A stretch of DNA of 64,000 nucleotides from Pantoea alhagi (GTDB lineage Bacteria; Pseudomonadota; Gammaproteobacteria; Enterobacterales; Enterobacteriaceae), in contig NZ_CP019706.1 in assembly GCF_002101395.1 (NCBI RefSeq), forward strand, positions 1,612,001 to 1,676,000, read 5' to 3'. Positions 34,404 to 42,863 of the stretch are shown in pieces. Every line of letters begins with the position of its first letter. The first letter of the stretch is position 1. The notes under the pieces are model-generated. The model ran no database searches, was not told the origin of the DNA, and was given only the letters and a program-made list of their open reading frames with translations. The translations under genes and the position numbers were made by a program.

Positions 34404-36080
34404 ATGAAAAGCGATATGCAGAAAGAATGGGCGCACGGCGCCGATTTGGTTGTCGCCCAGCTGGAGGCGCAGGGTGTTAAACAGGTGTTTGGTATCCCCG
34501 GCGCTAAGGTTGATAAAGTTTTCGACTCGCTGGTGGACTCCTCTATTCAAACCATTCCGGTTCGCCATGAAGCCAACGCCGCGTTTATGGCCGCAGCGGT
34601 AGGGCGTTTAACCGGTAAAGCGGGCGTGGCGCTGGTTACTTCCGGTCCCGGCTGCTCTAACCTGATCACCGGCATGGCGACGGCAACCTCTGAAGGCGAT
34701 CCGGTGGTGGCGCTGGGCGGCGCGGTAAAACGTGCGGATAGCGCCAAGCTGGTCCATCAAAGCATGGATACCGTGGGTATGTTCCGTCCGATCACCAAAT
34801 ATGCGGTAGAAGTGGGCGCGCCGGATGCGCTGGGTGAAATCCTTGCCAACGCCTTTCGCTATGCGGAGCTGGGTCGCCCTGGCGGCGCGTTTATCAGCCT
34901 GCCGCAGGACATCGTCGATGGACCGGTACGCGGTAATGTGCTGACGCCAGCAGGCGAGCTGCTGCTTGGCTCTGCGCCAGACTGCGCCATTAACCGCGTC
35001 GCTGATAAAATCGCGAAAGCGAAAAACCCAATTATCCTGCTCGGCCTGATGGCCAGTCAGCCGAAAAATGCCAAAGCGCTGCATCGTCTGCTGGAGCGCA
35101 GCCATATTCCGGTCACCAGCACCTACCAGGCAGCCGGTGCCGTATCGCAATCGCACTTCTCTCGCTTTGCCGGACGTGTGGGACTGTTTAATAACCAGGC
35201 GGGCGATCGCCTGCTGCTGCAGGCAGATCTGATTATCACTATCGGCTACAGTCCGGTGGAATATGAACCTGCGAAATGGAACAGCGGTAACGCCGAGCTG
35301 GTGCATATAGATGTACTGCCTGCGGAAACCGACAACTGTTATCAGCCAGATGCCGAACTGATTGGTGACATCGCCGCCACGCTGGATAAGCTGGCCGCAC
35401 GTATCGAGGCGCCGCTGCATCTTAGCCCTGAATCCGCACACATTCTGAAAGATCGTCAGCAGCAGCGTGAGCTGCTGGCGATGCGCGGTCACCAGCTGAA
35501 CCAGTTTGCCCTGCATCCGCTGCGTATTGTGCGCGCGATGCAGGACATCATTAACAGCGACGTGACGTTGACCGTGGATATGGGCAGCTTCCATATCTGG
35601 ATTGCCCGCTACCTTTACAGCTTCCGAGCCCGCCAGATCATGATCTCCAACGGTCAGCAGACCATGGGCGTTGCGCTGCCGTGGGCGATTGGCGCATGGC
35701 TGGTGGATCCGAGCCGTAAAGTGGTATCGGTCTCCGGCGATGGCGGTTTTATGCAGTCAAGCATGGAGCTGGAAACGGCGGTGCGCCTTGGCGCCAACGT
35801 GTTGCACATCATCTGGGTCGATAACGGTTACAACATGGTGGCGATTCAGGAAGAGCAAAAATACCAGCGTCTTTCCGGCGTGGAGTTTGGCCCGATCGAT
35901 TTCAAAACCTACGCAGAAGCCTTTGGCGCAGCAGGATTCGCGGTGGAAAGCGCCGATCAGCTGGAGCCAATACTGCGTCAGGCGATGGATGTACAGGGAC
36001 CTGCTGTGGTTGCGGTGCCGGTAGATTATGCCGACAACCCCAAACTGATGGGGCAGCTGCATCTGAGCCAGATCCTGTAA
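34404..36080 (+). CDS. budB: Catabolic acetolactate synthase BudB
   Basis: BudB condenses two pyruvates to 2-acetolactate with thiamine diphosphate; unlike the anabolic enzymes it needs no FAD or regulatory subunit. The 558-residue protein has the catalytic glutamate in RHEANAAFMA, the segment GPGCSNLITG, and the ThDP/Mg motif beginning SGDGGFMQSSMELETA and ending in DNGYNMV. It sits 20 bp after budA behind AGGAG. Length and motifs match Klebsiella BudB/AlsS. Confidence 0.97.
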   Translation: MKSDMQKEWAHGADLVVAQLEAQGVKQVFGIPGAKVDKVFDSLVDSSIQTIPVRHEANAAFMAAAVGRLTGKAGVALVTSGPGCSNLITGMATATSEGDPVVALGGAVKRADSAKLVHQSMDTVGMFRPITKYAVEVGAPDALGEILANAFRYAELGRPGGAFISLPQDIVDGPVRGNVLTPAGELLLGSAPDCAINRVADKIAKAKNPIILLGLMASQPKNAKALHRLLERSHIPVTSTYQAAGAVSQSHFSRFAGRVGLFNNQAGDRLLLQADLIITIGYSPVEYEPAKWNSGNAELVHIDVLPAETDNCYQPDAELIGDIAATLDKLAARIEAPLHLSPESAHILKDRQQQRELLAMRGHQLNQFALHPLRIVRAMQDIINSDVTLTVDMGSFHIWIARYLYSFRARQIMISNGQQTMGVALPWAIGAWLVDPSRKVVSVSGDGGFMQSSMELETAVRLGANVLHIIWVDNGYNMVAIQEEQKYQRLSGVEFGPIDFKTYAEAFGAAGFAVESADQLEPILRQAMDVQGPAVVAVPVDYADNPKLMGQLHLSQIL

Positions 36081-36111
36081 TACCCCTTTATCAACTCAGC
36101 AAGGAGCAGTT

Positions 36112-36885
36112 ATGGAAAGCAAAGTTGCATTAGTGACCGGTTCCGGTCAGGGCATCGGTAAAGCCATTGCCCTGCGGCTGGCGAAAGATGGATTTGCCGT
36201 CGCGGTAGTGGATTACAATGCGGAAACCGCACGTCAGGCTGCCGAAGAGATTACGCGGCAGGGCGGTAAAGCCATTGCGCTGCAGGCGGATGTCTCCGAT
36301 CGCGATCAGGTATTTGCGGCAGTTGAGCAGGCCCGGCAGCAGCTGGGTGGATTTGATGTGATCGTCAATAACGCGGGCGTTGCGCCTACCACGCTGATTG
36401 AAGATATTACGCCGGAAATCGTCGATAAGGTTTACAACATCAACGTGAAAGGGGTGATCTGGGGCATTCAGGCGGCGGTCAAAGCTTTTAAAGCGCTGGG
36501 GCACGGCGGCAAAATTATCAACGCCTCTTCGCAGGCGGGCCACGTAGGGAACCCGGAGCTGGCCGTTTACAGCTCCAGCAAGTTTGCCGTACGCGGTCTG
36601 ACCCAGACAGCCGCACGCGATCTGGCGCCGCTGGGCATTACCGTAAACGCCTATTGTCCTGGCATTGTAAAAACGCCGATGTGGGATGAAATCGACCGTC
36701 AGGTTTCAGCTGCTGCAGGCCAGGCTCCGGGATACGGTACCGCTGAGTTTGCTAAACGCATCACGCTGGGCCGCCTTTCCGAACCAGAAGATGTCGCTGC
36801 CTGCGTCGCGTTCCTGGCAGGCCCGGATTCCGATTATATGACCGGCCAGGCGTTGCTTATTGATGGCGGTATGGTCTTCAGTTAA
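36112..36885 (+). CDS. budC: Acetoin/diacetyl reductase (2,3-butanediol dehydrogenase) BudC
   Basis: BudC reduces diacetyl and acetoin to acetoin and butanediol using NADH, ending the pathway and balancing redox. The 257-residue short-chain dehydrogenase has the nucleotide motif TGSGQGIGK (10-18), NNAG, the catalytic Ser in NASSQAG and YSSSK (Tyr/Lys pair), and the C-terminal DGGMVFS. It follows budB by 31 bp with AAGGAG before the ATG. Confidence 0.96.
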   Translation: MESKVALVTGSGQGIGKAIALRLAKDGFAVAVVDYNAETARQAAEEITRQGGKAIALQADVSDRDQVFAAVEQARQQLGGFDVIVNNAGVAPTTLIEDITPEIVDKVYNINVKGVIWGIQAAVKAFKALGHGGKIINASSQAGHVGNPELAVYSSSKFAVRGLTQTAARDLAPLGITVNAYCPGIVKTPMWDEIDRQVSAAAGQAPGYGTAEFAKRITLGRLSEPEDVAACVAFLAGPDSDYMTGQALLIDGGMVFS

Positions 36886-36894
36886 TCCGCTGAT

Positions 36895-36920
36895 ACGGGC
36901 CTTAACCGGCCCGTTTCTTT
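36895..36920 (+). terminator. bud operon terminator
   Basis: ACGGGCC (36895-36901) pairs with GGCCCGT (36908-36914), loop of six, followed by TTCTTT, directly after the budC stop. Confidence 0.75.
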
Positions 36921-36948
36921 ACCTAAATCAAATTTCCTCACCCGCCAG

Positions 36949-36960
36949 CGAAACGTTTCG
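36949..36960. promoter_or_regulatory. RbsR operator 1 (upstream)
   Basis: CGAAACGTTTCG is a perfect palindrome of the LacI/RbsR type. It lies about 95 bp before rbsD. A right CRP half-site TCACA is at 36968-36972 with a poor left half overlapping the operator, so CRP control is possible but weakly supported. Confidence 0.7.
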
Positions 36961-37026
36961 ATGGCGATCACAATTCTGTTACCTTCCTGTTGTCAACAAC
37001 CCCGATTTTTCTGAAACTCCGTTTTG

Positions 37027-37040
37027 GCGAAACGTTTCGC
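37027..37040. promoter_or_regulatory. RbsR operator 2 (downstream)
   Basis: GCGAAACGTTTCGC is a 14-bp perfect palindrome matching the E. coli RbsR operator core. It ends 13 bp before the rbsD ATG, so bound RbsR would block transcription of the ribose operon. Confidence 0.82.
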
Positions 37041-37053
37041 TCAGGAGCGCATC

Positions 37054-37473
37054 ATGAAAAAAGGCACCTTACTTAACGCGGAAATTTCTACGGTTATCGC
37101 TCGTCTTGGGCACACCGACAGCCTGACAATTGGCGATGCCGGACTGCCCATTCCCGCCGGCCCACAGCGGATCGATCTCGCGGTAACGCATGGCATTCCC
37201 AGCTTTTTACAGGTCGCGCAGGCCGTTACGCACGAAATGCAAGTGGAAAGCGCCATTATTGCTGAAGAGATCCGTACGCATAACGCCAGGCTGCATAACG
37301 AACTGATCGCGCTGCTGGAAGTGCTGCAACGTCAGCAGGGCAATGACATCACCATCGCCTATGTTCCTCATGAACAATTCAAAACTTTAACGCAACGGAG
37401 CCAGGCGGTCATTCGCAGTGGGGAATGTACGCCCTACGCGAATATTATCCTGACCGCCGGCGTGACCTTCTGA
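37054..37473 (+). CDS. rbsD: D-ribose pyranase RbsD
   Basis: RbsD interconverts the pyranose and furanose forms of ribose so that RbsK can act on the latter. The 139-residue protein equals E. coli in length and has the conserved N-terminus MKKGTLLNAEISTVIARLGHTDSLTIGDAGLPIP with the catalytic histidine in GHTD, and PYANIILTAGVTF at the end. The ATG at 37054 has CAGGAG upstream. It opens rbsDACBKR. Confidence 0.96.
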   Translation: MKKGTLLNAEISTVIARLGHTDSLTIGDAGLPIPAGPQRIDLAVTHGIPSFLQVAQAVTHEMQVESAIIAEEIRTHNARLHNELIALLEVLQRQQGNDITIAYVPHEQFKTLTQRSQAVIRSGECTPYANIILTAGVTF

Positions 37474-37480
37474 GGCTGCT

Positions 37481-38992
37481 ATGCAACCGCTACTGCAACT
37501 AAAAGGCATCGAAAAATCATTCCCGGGCGTAAAGGCGTTGAATGGCGCTGCGCTTTCCGTTTATCCAGGTCGGGTGATGGCGCTGGTAGGCGAAAACGGC
37601 GCGGGCAAATCCACCATGATGAAAGTGCTGACCGGTATCTATAAACGTGATGCCGGCTCGTTGCAGTGGCTGGGCGAAGAGACGCACTTCAGCGGGCCGA
37701 AAGCGTCACAGGAAGCAGGCATCGGCATTATCCATCAGGAGCTGAACCTGATCCCACAGCTCTCTATCGCCGAGAACATTTTCCTGGGCCGCGAGTTTGT
37801 TAACCGTTTTAGCCGCATCGACTGGAAAAAGATGCATGCCGAAGCGGATACGTTGCTCAAACGCCTTAATCTGCGCTTTAACAGTCATCGACTGGTGGGC
37901 GACCTCTCTATCGGCGACCAGCAAATGGTGGAGATTGCTAAAGTTCTCAGCTTTGAGTCAAAAGTGATCGTGATGGATGAACCCACCGATGCGCTAACCG
38001 ATACCGAAACAGTATCGCTGTTTCGGGTGATCAACGAACTCAAAGCGCAGGGCTGCGGCATTGTTTATATCTCTCATCGCATGAAAGAAATTTTTGAAAT
38101 TTGCGATGACGTTACGGTTTTCCGCGACGGTCAGTTTATTGCCGAGCGCAGCGTCGATACGCTAACAGAAGCCTCGCTGATTGAAATGATGGTAGGACGC
38201 AAGCTGGAAGATCAATATCCACGACTGGATAAAGCGCCAGGCGAAATTCGCCTGCAGGTAGAAAACCTCAGCGGGCCGGGTATTGATAACGTCAGCTTTA
38301 CGCTGCGCAAAGGCGAAATCTTAGGGGTCTCCGGACTCATGGGCGCTGGCCGTACCGAGCTGATGAAAATGCTGTACGGCGCGCTGCCGCGTAGCGCCGG
38401 CAAAGTGGTGTTAAACGGGCGCGAAATTAACGTTCGTACGCCGCAGGACGGTCTGGCTAACGGCATCGTTTATATTTCAGAAGATCGTAAACGCGACGGC
38501 CTGGTACTGGGCATGTCGGTGAAAGAGAACATGTCACTGACCGCGCTGAGCTATTTCAGTAACGGCGGCGGCGCGTTAAAGCACAGCGCCGAACAGTTGG
38601 CAGTCAGCGATTTTATTCGTCTGTTTAATATCAAAACGCCGGGTATGGATCAGACCATCGGCCTGCTTTCCGGCGGTAATCAGCAGAAAGTTGCCATTGC
38701 CCGCGGCCTGATGACTCGGCCCAACGTACTGATCCTTGATGAGCCCACGCGCGGCGTGGATGTCGGTGCCAAGAAAGAGATTTATCAGCTGATCAACCAG
38801 TTTAAAGAGGAAGGGCTGAGCATCATTCTCGTCTCTTCTGAAATGCCGGAAGTGCTGGGGATGAGCGATCGCATTCTGGTTATGCATGAAGGCCGCCTGA
38901 GCGGCGAGTTTTCCACTGAACAGGCCACGCAGGAAGTCCTGATGGCTGCCGCCGTAGGCAAGCAACACAGCGAGGAGTTAGCACATTTATGA
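37481..38992 (+). CDS. rbsA: Ribose ABC transporter ATP-binding protein RbsA
   Basis: RbsA is the double-domain ATPase of the ribose importer. The 503-residue protein has Walker A GENGAGKST (37-45), signature LSIGDQQMVEIAK and Walker B VIVMDEPTDAL in the first half. The second half has a degenerate nucleotide site (SGLMGAGRTEL) but a canonical signature LSGGNQQKVAIARGL and LILDEPTRGVD. This asymmetry is normal for RbsA. It overlaps rbsC by 4 bp. Confidence 0.97.
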   Translation: MQPLLQLKGIEKSFPGVKALNGAALSVYPGRVMALVGENGAGKSTMMKVLTGIYKRDAGSLQWLGEETHFSGPKASQEAGIGIIHQELNLIPQLSIAENIFLGREFVNRFSRIDWKKMHAEADTLLKRLNLRFNSHRLVGDLSIGDQQMVEIAKVLSFESKVIVMDEPTDALTDTETVSLFRVINELKAQGCGIVYISHRMKEIFEICDDVTVFRDGQFIAERSVDTLTEASLIEMMVGRKLEDQYPRLDKAPGEIRLQVENLSGPGIDNVSFTLRKGEILGVSGLMGAGRTELMKMLYGALPRSAGKVVLNGREINVRTPQDGLANGIVYISEDRKRDGLVLGMSVKENMSLTALSYFSNGGGALKHSAEQLAVSDFIRLFNIKTPGMDQTIGLLSGGNQQKVAIARGLMTRPNVLILDEPTRGVDVGAKKEIYQLINQFKEEGLSIILVSSEMPEVLGMSDRILVMHEGRLSGEFSTEQATQEVLMAAAVGKQHSEELAHL

Positions 38993-39960
38993 GTACCCAA
39001 ACCTTACCAGCCCGCCGCCGCTGGTTCAGCAAGGCCTGGCTGCTGGAACAAAAGTCGCTGATTGCCCTGATTGTGCTGATTGCCGTCGTTGCCAGCCAGA
39101 GCCCGAACTTTTTTACCGTTAATAACCTGTTCAATATCCTGCAGCAGACCTCGGTAAACGCCATTATGGCGGTGGGTATGACGCTGGTTATTCTGACCTC
39201 CGGCATCGACCTTTCTGTTGGCTCGCTGCTGGCGCTAACCGGCGCGGTAGCGGCATCACTTGTCGGGCTGGAGGTTAATGCGCTGCTGGCCGTGGCCGCC
39301 GCGCTGGGGCTGGGGGCAGCGATTGGCGCGGTTACTGGCACCATAGTTGCGAAGGGAAAAGTGCAGGCCTTTATCGCCACGCTGGTAATGATGTTGCTGC
39401 TGCGCGGCGTGACCATGGTTTATACCGACGGCAGCCCGGTGAATACCGGCTTTAATGAGAATGCCGATTTGTTTGGCTGGTTCGGTATTGGTCGTCCACT
39501 GGGGATCCCGACGCCGGTATGGCTGATGGCGGTGGTGTTTTTGGCAGCCTGGTACATGCTGCACCATACGCGTTTGGGGCGTTACATCTATGCACTGGGC
39601 GGCAATGAAGCGGCAACCCGTCTCTCCGGGATCAATGTTAATCGCGTAAAAGTGATCGTCTATGCGCTAAGCGGCATGCTGGCAGCGCTGGCGGGCACCA
39701 TTGAAGTGGCTCGCCTCTCCTCGGCGCAGCCAACCGCAGGCACTGGCTATGAGCTGGATGCCATCGCAGCGGTTGTGCTGGGTGGAACCAGTCTGGCAGG
39801 CGGCAAAGGACGCATTATGGGCACGCTGATCGGTGCGCTGATCCTTGGCTTCCTGAATAATGGTCTTAACCTGTTGGGCGTCTCTTCCTACTATCAGATG
39901 ATCGTCAAAGCGGCGGTGATTTTGCTGGCGGTGCTGGTGGATAACAAAAGCAGTAAATAG
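38989..39960 (+). CDS. rbsC: Ribose ABC transporter permease RbsC
   Basis: RbsC forms the homodimeric membrane channel for ribose. The 323-residue protein has a basic cytoplasmic N-terminus (LPARRRWFSK) and about ten hydrophobic segments, with family motifs TSGIDLSVGSLLAL and AAVVLGGTSLAGGKGRIMGT. E. coli RbsC is 321 residues. Confidence 0.97.
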   Translation: MSTQTLPARRRWFSKAWLLEQKSLIALIVLIAVVASQSPNFFTVNNLFNILQQTSVNAIMAVGMTLVILTSGIDLSVGSLLALTGAVAASLVGLEVNALLAVAAALGLGAAIGAVTGTIVAKGKVQAFIATLVMMLLLRGVTMVYTDGSPVNTGFNENADLFGWFGIGRPLGIPTPVWLMAVVFLAAWYMLHHTRLGRYIYALGGNEAATRLSGINVNRVKVIVYALSGMLAALAGTIEVARLSSAQPTAGTGYELDAIAAVVLGGTSLAGGKGRIMGTLIGALILGFLNNGLNLLGVSSYYQMIVKAAVILLAVLVDNKSSK

Positions 39961-39983
39961 CGCTTACCTCTAAGGATATAAAG

Positions 39984-40865
39984 ATGAAAATGAAAAAACT
40001 CACGGCAATTGCAGTACTGCTTGGCGCCACGCTTAGCGCCAATGCACTGGCTAAAGATACCATCGCGCTGGTGGTTTCAACCCTGAATAACCCCTTCTTC
40101 GTCTCGCTGAAAGATGGCGCGCAGAAAGAAGCAGATAAGCTGGGTTACAACCTGGTGGTTCTGGATTCGCAAAATAACCCGGCGAAAGAGCTGGCAAACG
40201 TTCAGGATCTGACCGTTCGCGGCACCAGGTTGCTGCTGATCAACCCAACCGACTCAGATGCGGTAGGTAATGCGGTTAAAATGGCAAACCAGGCCAATAT
40301 TCCGGTGATTACCCTGGACCGCGTAGCGGCGCAGGGCAAAGTGATGAGTCACGTGGCGTCAGATAACCGCTTCGGCGGGAAAATGGCCGGTGACTTTATC
40401 GCGAAAAAACTGGGTGAGGGCGCCAAAATTATAGAGCTGCAGGGCATTGCCGGGACCTCCGCCGCGCGTGAACGTGGTGAAGGTTTCAAACAGGCTGCCG
40501 ATGCGCATAAATTCCAGATCCTGGCGAGCCAGCCTGCCGACTTCGATCGTACCAAGGGCCTGAACGTTATGCAGAACCTGCTGACGGCGCATCCGGAAGT
40601 GCAGGCGGTGTTCGCGCAAAACGATGAAATGGCGCTGGGTGCGTTACGAGCATTGCAAACCGCCGGTAAATCTGATGTGGTGGTCGTGGGCTTCGACGGC
40701 ACCGATGATGGGGTTAAAGCTGTAGAAGGCGGCAAACTGGCCGCGACCGTGGCGCAGATGCCGGAAAAAATTGGTCAGGTAGGCGTACAGATCGCTGATA
40801 AAGCGTTAAAAGGCGAGAAAGTACAGGCTATCAATCCGGTCGATCTGAAGCTGGTCACCAAATAA
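39984..40865 (+). CDS. rbsB: Periplasmic ribose-binding protein RbsB
   Basis: RbsB binds ribose in the periplasm for RbsAC transport and, in E. coli, chemotaxis through Trg. The 293-residue precursor has a signal peptide with cleavage after ANALA (about residue 23). The mature part begins KDTIALVVSTLNNPFFVSLKDGAQKEADKLGYN, with ligand-contacting segments DRVAAQGKVMSHVASDN and AQNDEMALGA. Length is close to E. coli (296). Confidence 0.96.
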   Translation: MKMKKLTAIAVLLGATLSANALAKDTIALVVSTLNNPFFVSLKDGAQKEADKLGYNLVVLDSQNNPAKELANVQDLTVRGTRLLLINPTDSDAVGNAVKMANQANIPVITLDRVAAQGKVMSHVASDNRFGGKMAGDFIAKKLGEGAKIIELQGIAGTSAARERGEGFKQAADAHKFQILASQPADFDRTKGLNVMQNLLTAHPEVQAVFAQNDEMALGALRALQTAGKSDVVVVGFDGTDDGVKAVEGGKLAATVAQMPEKIGQVGVQIADKALKGEKVQAINPVDLKLVTK

Positions 40866-40884
40866 CAAAGAAAAGCATGGCAAC

Positions 40885-40911
40885 GCGCCACCGTTCAGGT
40901 GGCGCACTTTT
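40885..40911 (+). terminator. Attenuator-like hairpin between rbsB and rbsK
   Basis: GCGCCACC (40885-40892) pairs with GGTGGCGC (40898-40905), followed by ACTTTT. It probably reduces expression of rbsK and rbsR relative to the abundant binding protein. Confidence 0.55.
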
Positions 40912-40926
40912 CTGGATGAACCCCGA

Positions 40927-41856
40927 ATGACGCAATCCGCTAAACTCGCTGTACTTGGCAGTATTAATGCCGATCATATTCTTAATTTGTCACAGTTCCC
41001 GCGGCCCGGTGAGACGGTGATCGGGAAACAGTACCAGGTCGCTTTTGGCGGTAAAGGCGCAAATCAGGCGGTGGCCGCTGGCCGCAGCGGCGCAGATATC
41101 GCTTTTATTGCCTGTGTGGGCGCTGATGATATTGGCGAACGTATTCGTCAACAGTTAGCTGCTGACCGCATCGATACCTCTCCTGTTTCTGTGATTGACG
41201 CCGCCACGACCGGCGTAGCGCTTATCTTTGTTAACAGCGAGGGCGAAAACAGCATTGCTATTCATGCCGGGGCGAACGCTGCGTTGACGCCAGAGGTTGT
41301 GGCGCAACATCAGCAAGTGATTGCCGATGCTGCCGCATTACTGATGCAGCTGGAGTCACCGCTGGAAAGCGTGCTGGCGGCGGCGAAAATTGCCCGGCAG
41401 CATGGGACGCGCGTGATCCTTAATCCCGCGCCGGCGGCTGTTTTGCCGGATGAGCTGTTGGGGCTGGTGGATATGATCACCCCTAATGAAACCGAAGCGG
41501 AAATGCTGACCGGCATTGCGATAAAAAGCGATGAGGATGCGGCCCGCGCCGCCGCCGTGCTGCATGAAAAAGGCATCGCACAAGTGCTGATCACGCTCGG
41601 CAGTCGTGGCGTCTGGCTTAGCGAAGAAGGTACAGGGCAGCGCATTGCTGGCTTTCGCGTTCAGGCGGTGGATACCATTGCCGCCGGAGATACCTTTAAC
41701 GGCGCGTTGATTACCGCACTGCTGGAACAGCAGCCGATGCCGCAGGCGGTGCGCTTTGCCCATGCGGCAGCAGCGATTGCCGTAACGCGTTCCGGCGCGC
41801 AGCCATCCGTGCCCTGGCGCGAAGAGATTGACCGCTTTTTACAGCAGCAGGGGTAA
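40927..41856 (+). CDS. rbsK: Ribokinase RbsK
   Basis: RbsK phosphorylates ribose to ribose-5-phosphate, bringing it into the pentose phosphate pathway. The 309-residue PfkB-family protein has the first signature (GGKGANQAVAAGRSGA) and the second (DTIAAGDTFNGALITALLE) with the catalytic Asp. Its length equals E. coli. It lies 61 bp after rbsB. Confidence 0.97.
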   Translation: MTQSAKLAVLGSINADHILNLSQFPRPGETVIGKQYQVAFGGKGANQAVAAGRSGADIAFIACVGADDIGERIRQQLAADRIDTSPVSVIDAATTGVALIFVNSEGENSIAIHAGANAALTPEVVAQHQQVIADAAALLMQLESPLESVLAAAKIARQHGTRVILNPAPAAVLPDELLGLVDMITPNETEAEMLTGIAIKSDEDAARAAAVLHEKGIAQVLITLGSRGVWLSEEGTGQRIAGFRVQAVDTIAAGDTFNGALITALLEQQPMPQAVRFAHAAAAIAVTRSGAQPSVPWREEIDRFLQQQG

Positions 41857-41861
41857 GCGGA

Positions 41862-42863
41862 TTGGCTACCATGAAAGATGTCGCCCGTTTAGCGGGCGTC
41901 TCGACCTCAACGGTCTCGCACGTTATTAACAACAGTCGCTTTGTAAGTGAAGCGATCAAAGAAAAAATTGAAGCGGCCATTCTCGAGCTAAACTATGCGC
42001 CCTCGGCTCTGGCGCGCAGCCTGAAGATCAACCAAACCCACACCATTGGTATGCTGCTTACTGCCAGCAGTAACCCTTTTTATGCTGAAGTGGTACGTGG
42101 CGTGGAAAACAGCTGCTATGAACGCGGCTACAGTTTGGTGTTGTGCAATACCGAAGGTGATGAAGAACGCATGAATCGCAGCCTGGAAACGTTGCTGCAA
42201 AAGCGTGTTGATGGTTTGCTCATCATGTGTACCGAAAGTCATCTGCCTTCTGCCGATATCCTGACGCGTTATCCTGGCATTCCTTCAGTAATGATGGACT
42301 GGGCACCCTTCGACGGCGGCAGCGATATTATTCAGGATAATTCACTGCTCGGCGGTGAGCTGGCGGCCAACTATCTTATTGCGCGCGGCTATACGCGTAT
42401 CGCCTGTATTGCCGGGCCGCTGGATAAAACTCCGGCGCGGCTGCGGCTGGAAGGGTTTAAACAGGCGATGACAGCAGCCGGCCTGCCTTTACCACCAGAG
42501 TATGTAATCAATGGTGATTTTGAATTCCAGGGCGGTTTCAACGGCATGAATGCATTGCTGGCATGTAAATCACGCCCGCAGGCAGTATTCACCAGTAATG
42601 ATGCGATGGCTGTTGGCGCGTATCATGCGCTCTATCAGGCGGGGTTACGCGTCCCTGAAGATATGGCGGTGATGGGATATGACGATATTGAACTGGCGCG
42701 CTATATGACACCACCGTTAACAACAATTCATCAGCCAAAGGATGAACTGGGCGAGCTGGCCATCGATACGTTAATTCATCGACTTAAATCGCCCGGCGGC
42801 AGCCAGCAAAGGCTGGTGCTGACGCCGGAGTTGATTGAACGACAGTCAGTCGCGCAACGTTAA
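41862..42863 (+). CDS. rbsR: Ribose operon repressor RbsR
   Basis: RbsR is the LacI-type repressor that releases the rbs operators when ribose binds. The 333-residue protein has the N-terminal helix-turn-helix and hinge (MKDVARLAGVSTSTVSHVIN) and a periplasmic-binding-protein-like core (NPFYAEVVRGVE, DDIELARYMTPPLTTI). The start is probably TTG at 41862, with GGGG eight bases upstream, giving MATMKDVARL as in E. coli; the ATG at 41871 is the alternative. Its stop codon overlaps that of the convergent hsrA. Confidence 0.95.
   Translation: MATMKDVARLAGVSTSTVSHVINNSRFVSEAIKEKIEAAILELNYAPSALARSLKINQTHTIGMLLTASSNPFYAEVVRGVENSCYERGYSLVLCNTEGDEERMNRSLETLLQKRVDGLLIMCTESHLPSADILTRYPGIPSVMMDWAPFDGGSDIIQDNSLLGGELAANYLIARGYTRIACIAGPLDKTPARLRLEGFKQAMTAAGLPLPPEYVINGDFEFQGGFNGMNALLACKSRPQAVFTSNDAMAVGAYHALYQAGLRVPEDMAVMGYDDIELARYMTPPLTTIHQPKDELGELAIDTLIHRLKSPGGSQQRLVLTPELIERQSVAQR

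Noticed and set aside
34608..35594. 328-codon open frame antisense to budB
   Set aside because: Shadow of the GC-rich budB coding sequence, with no ribosome-binding site and no recognisable protein features.
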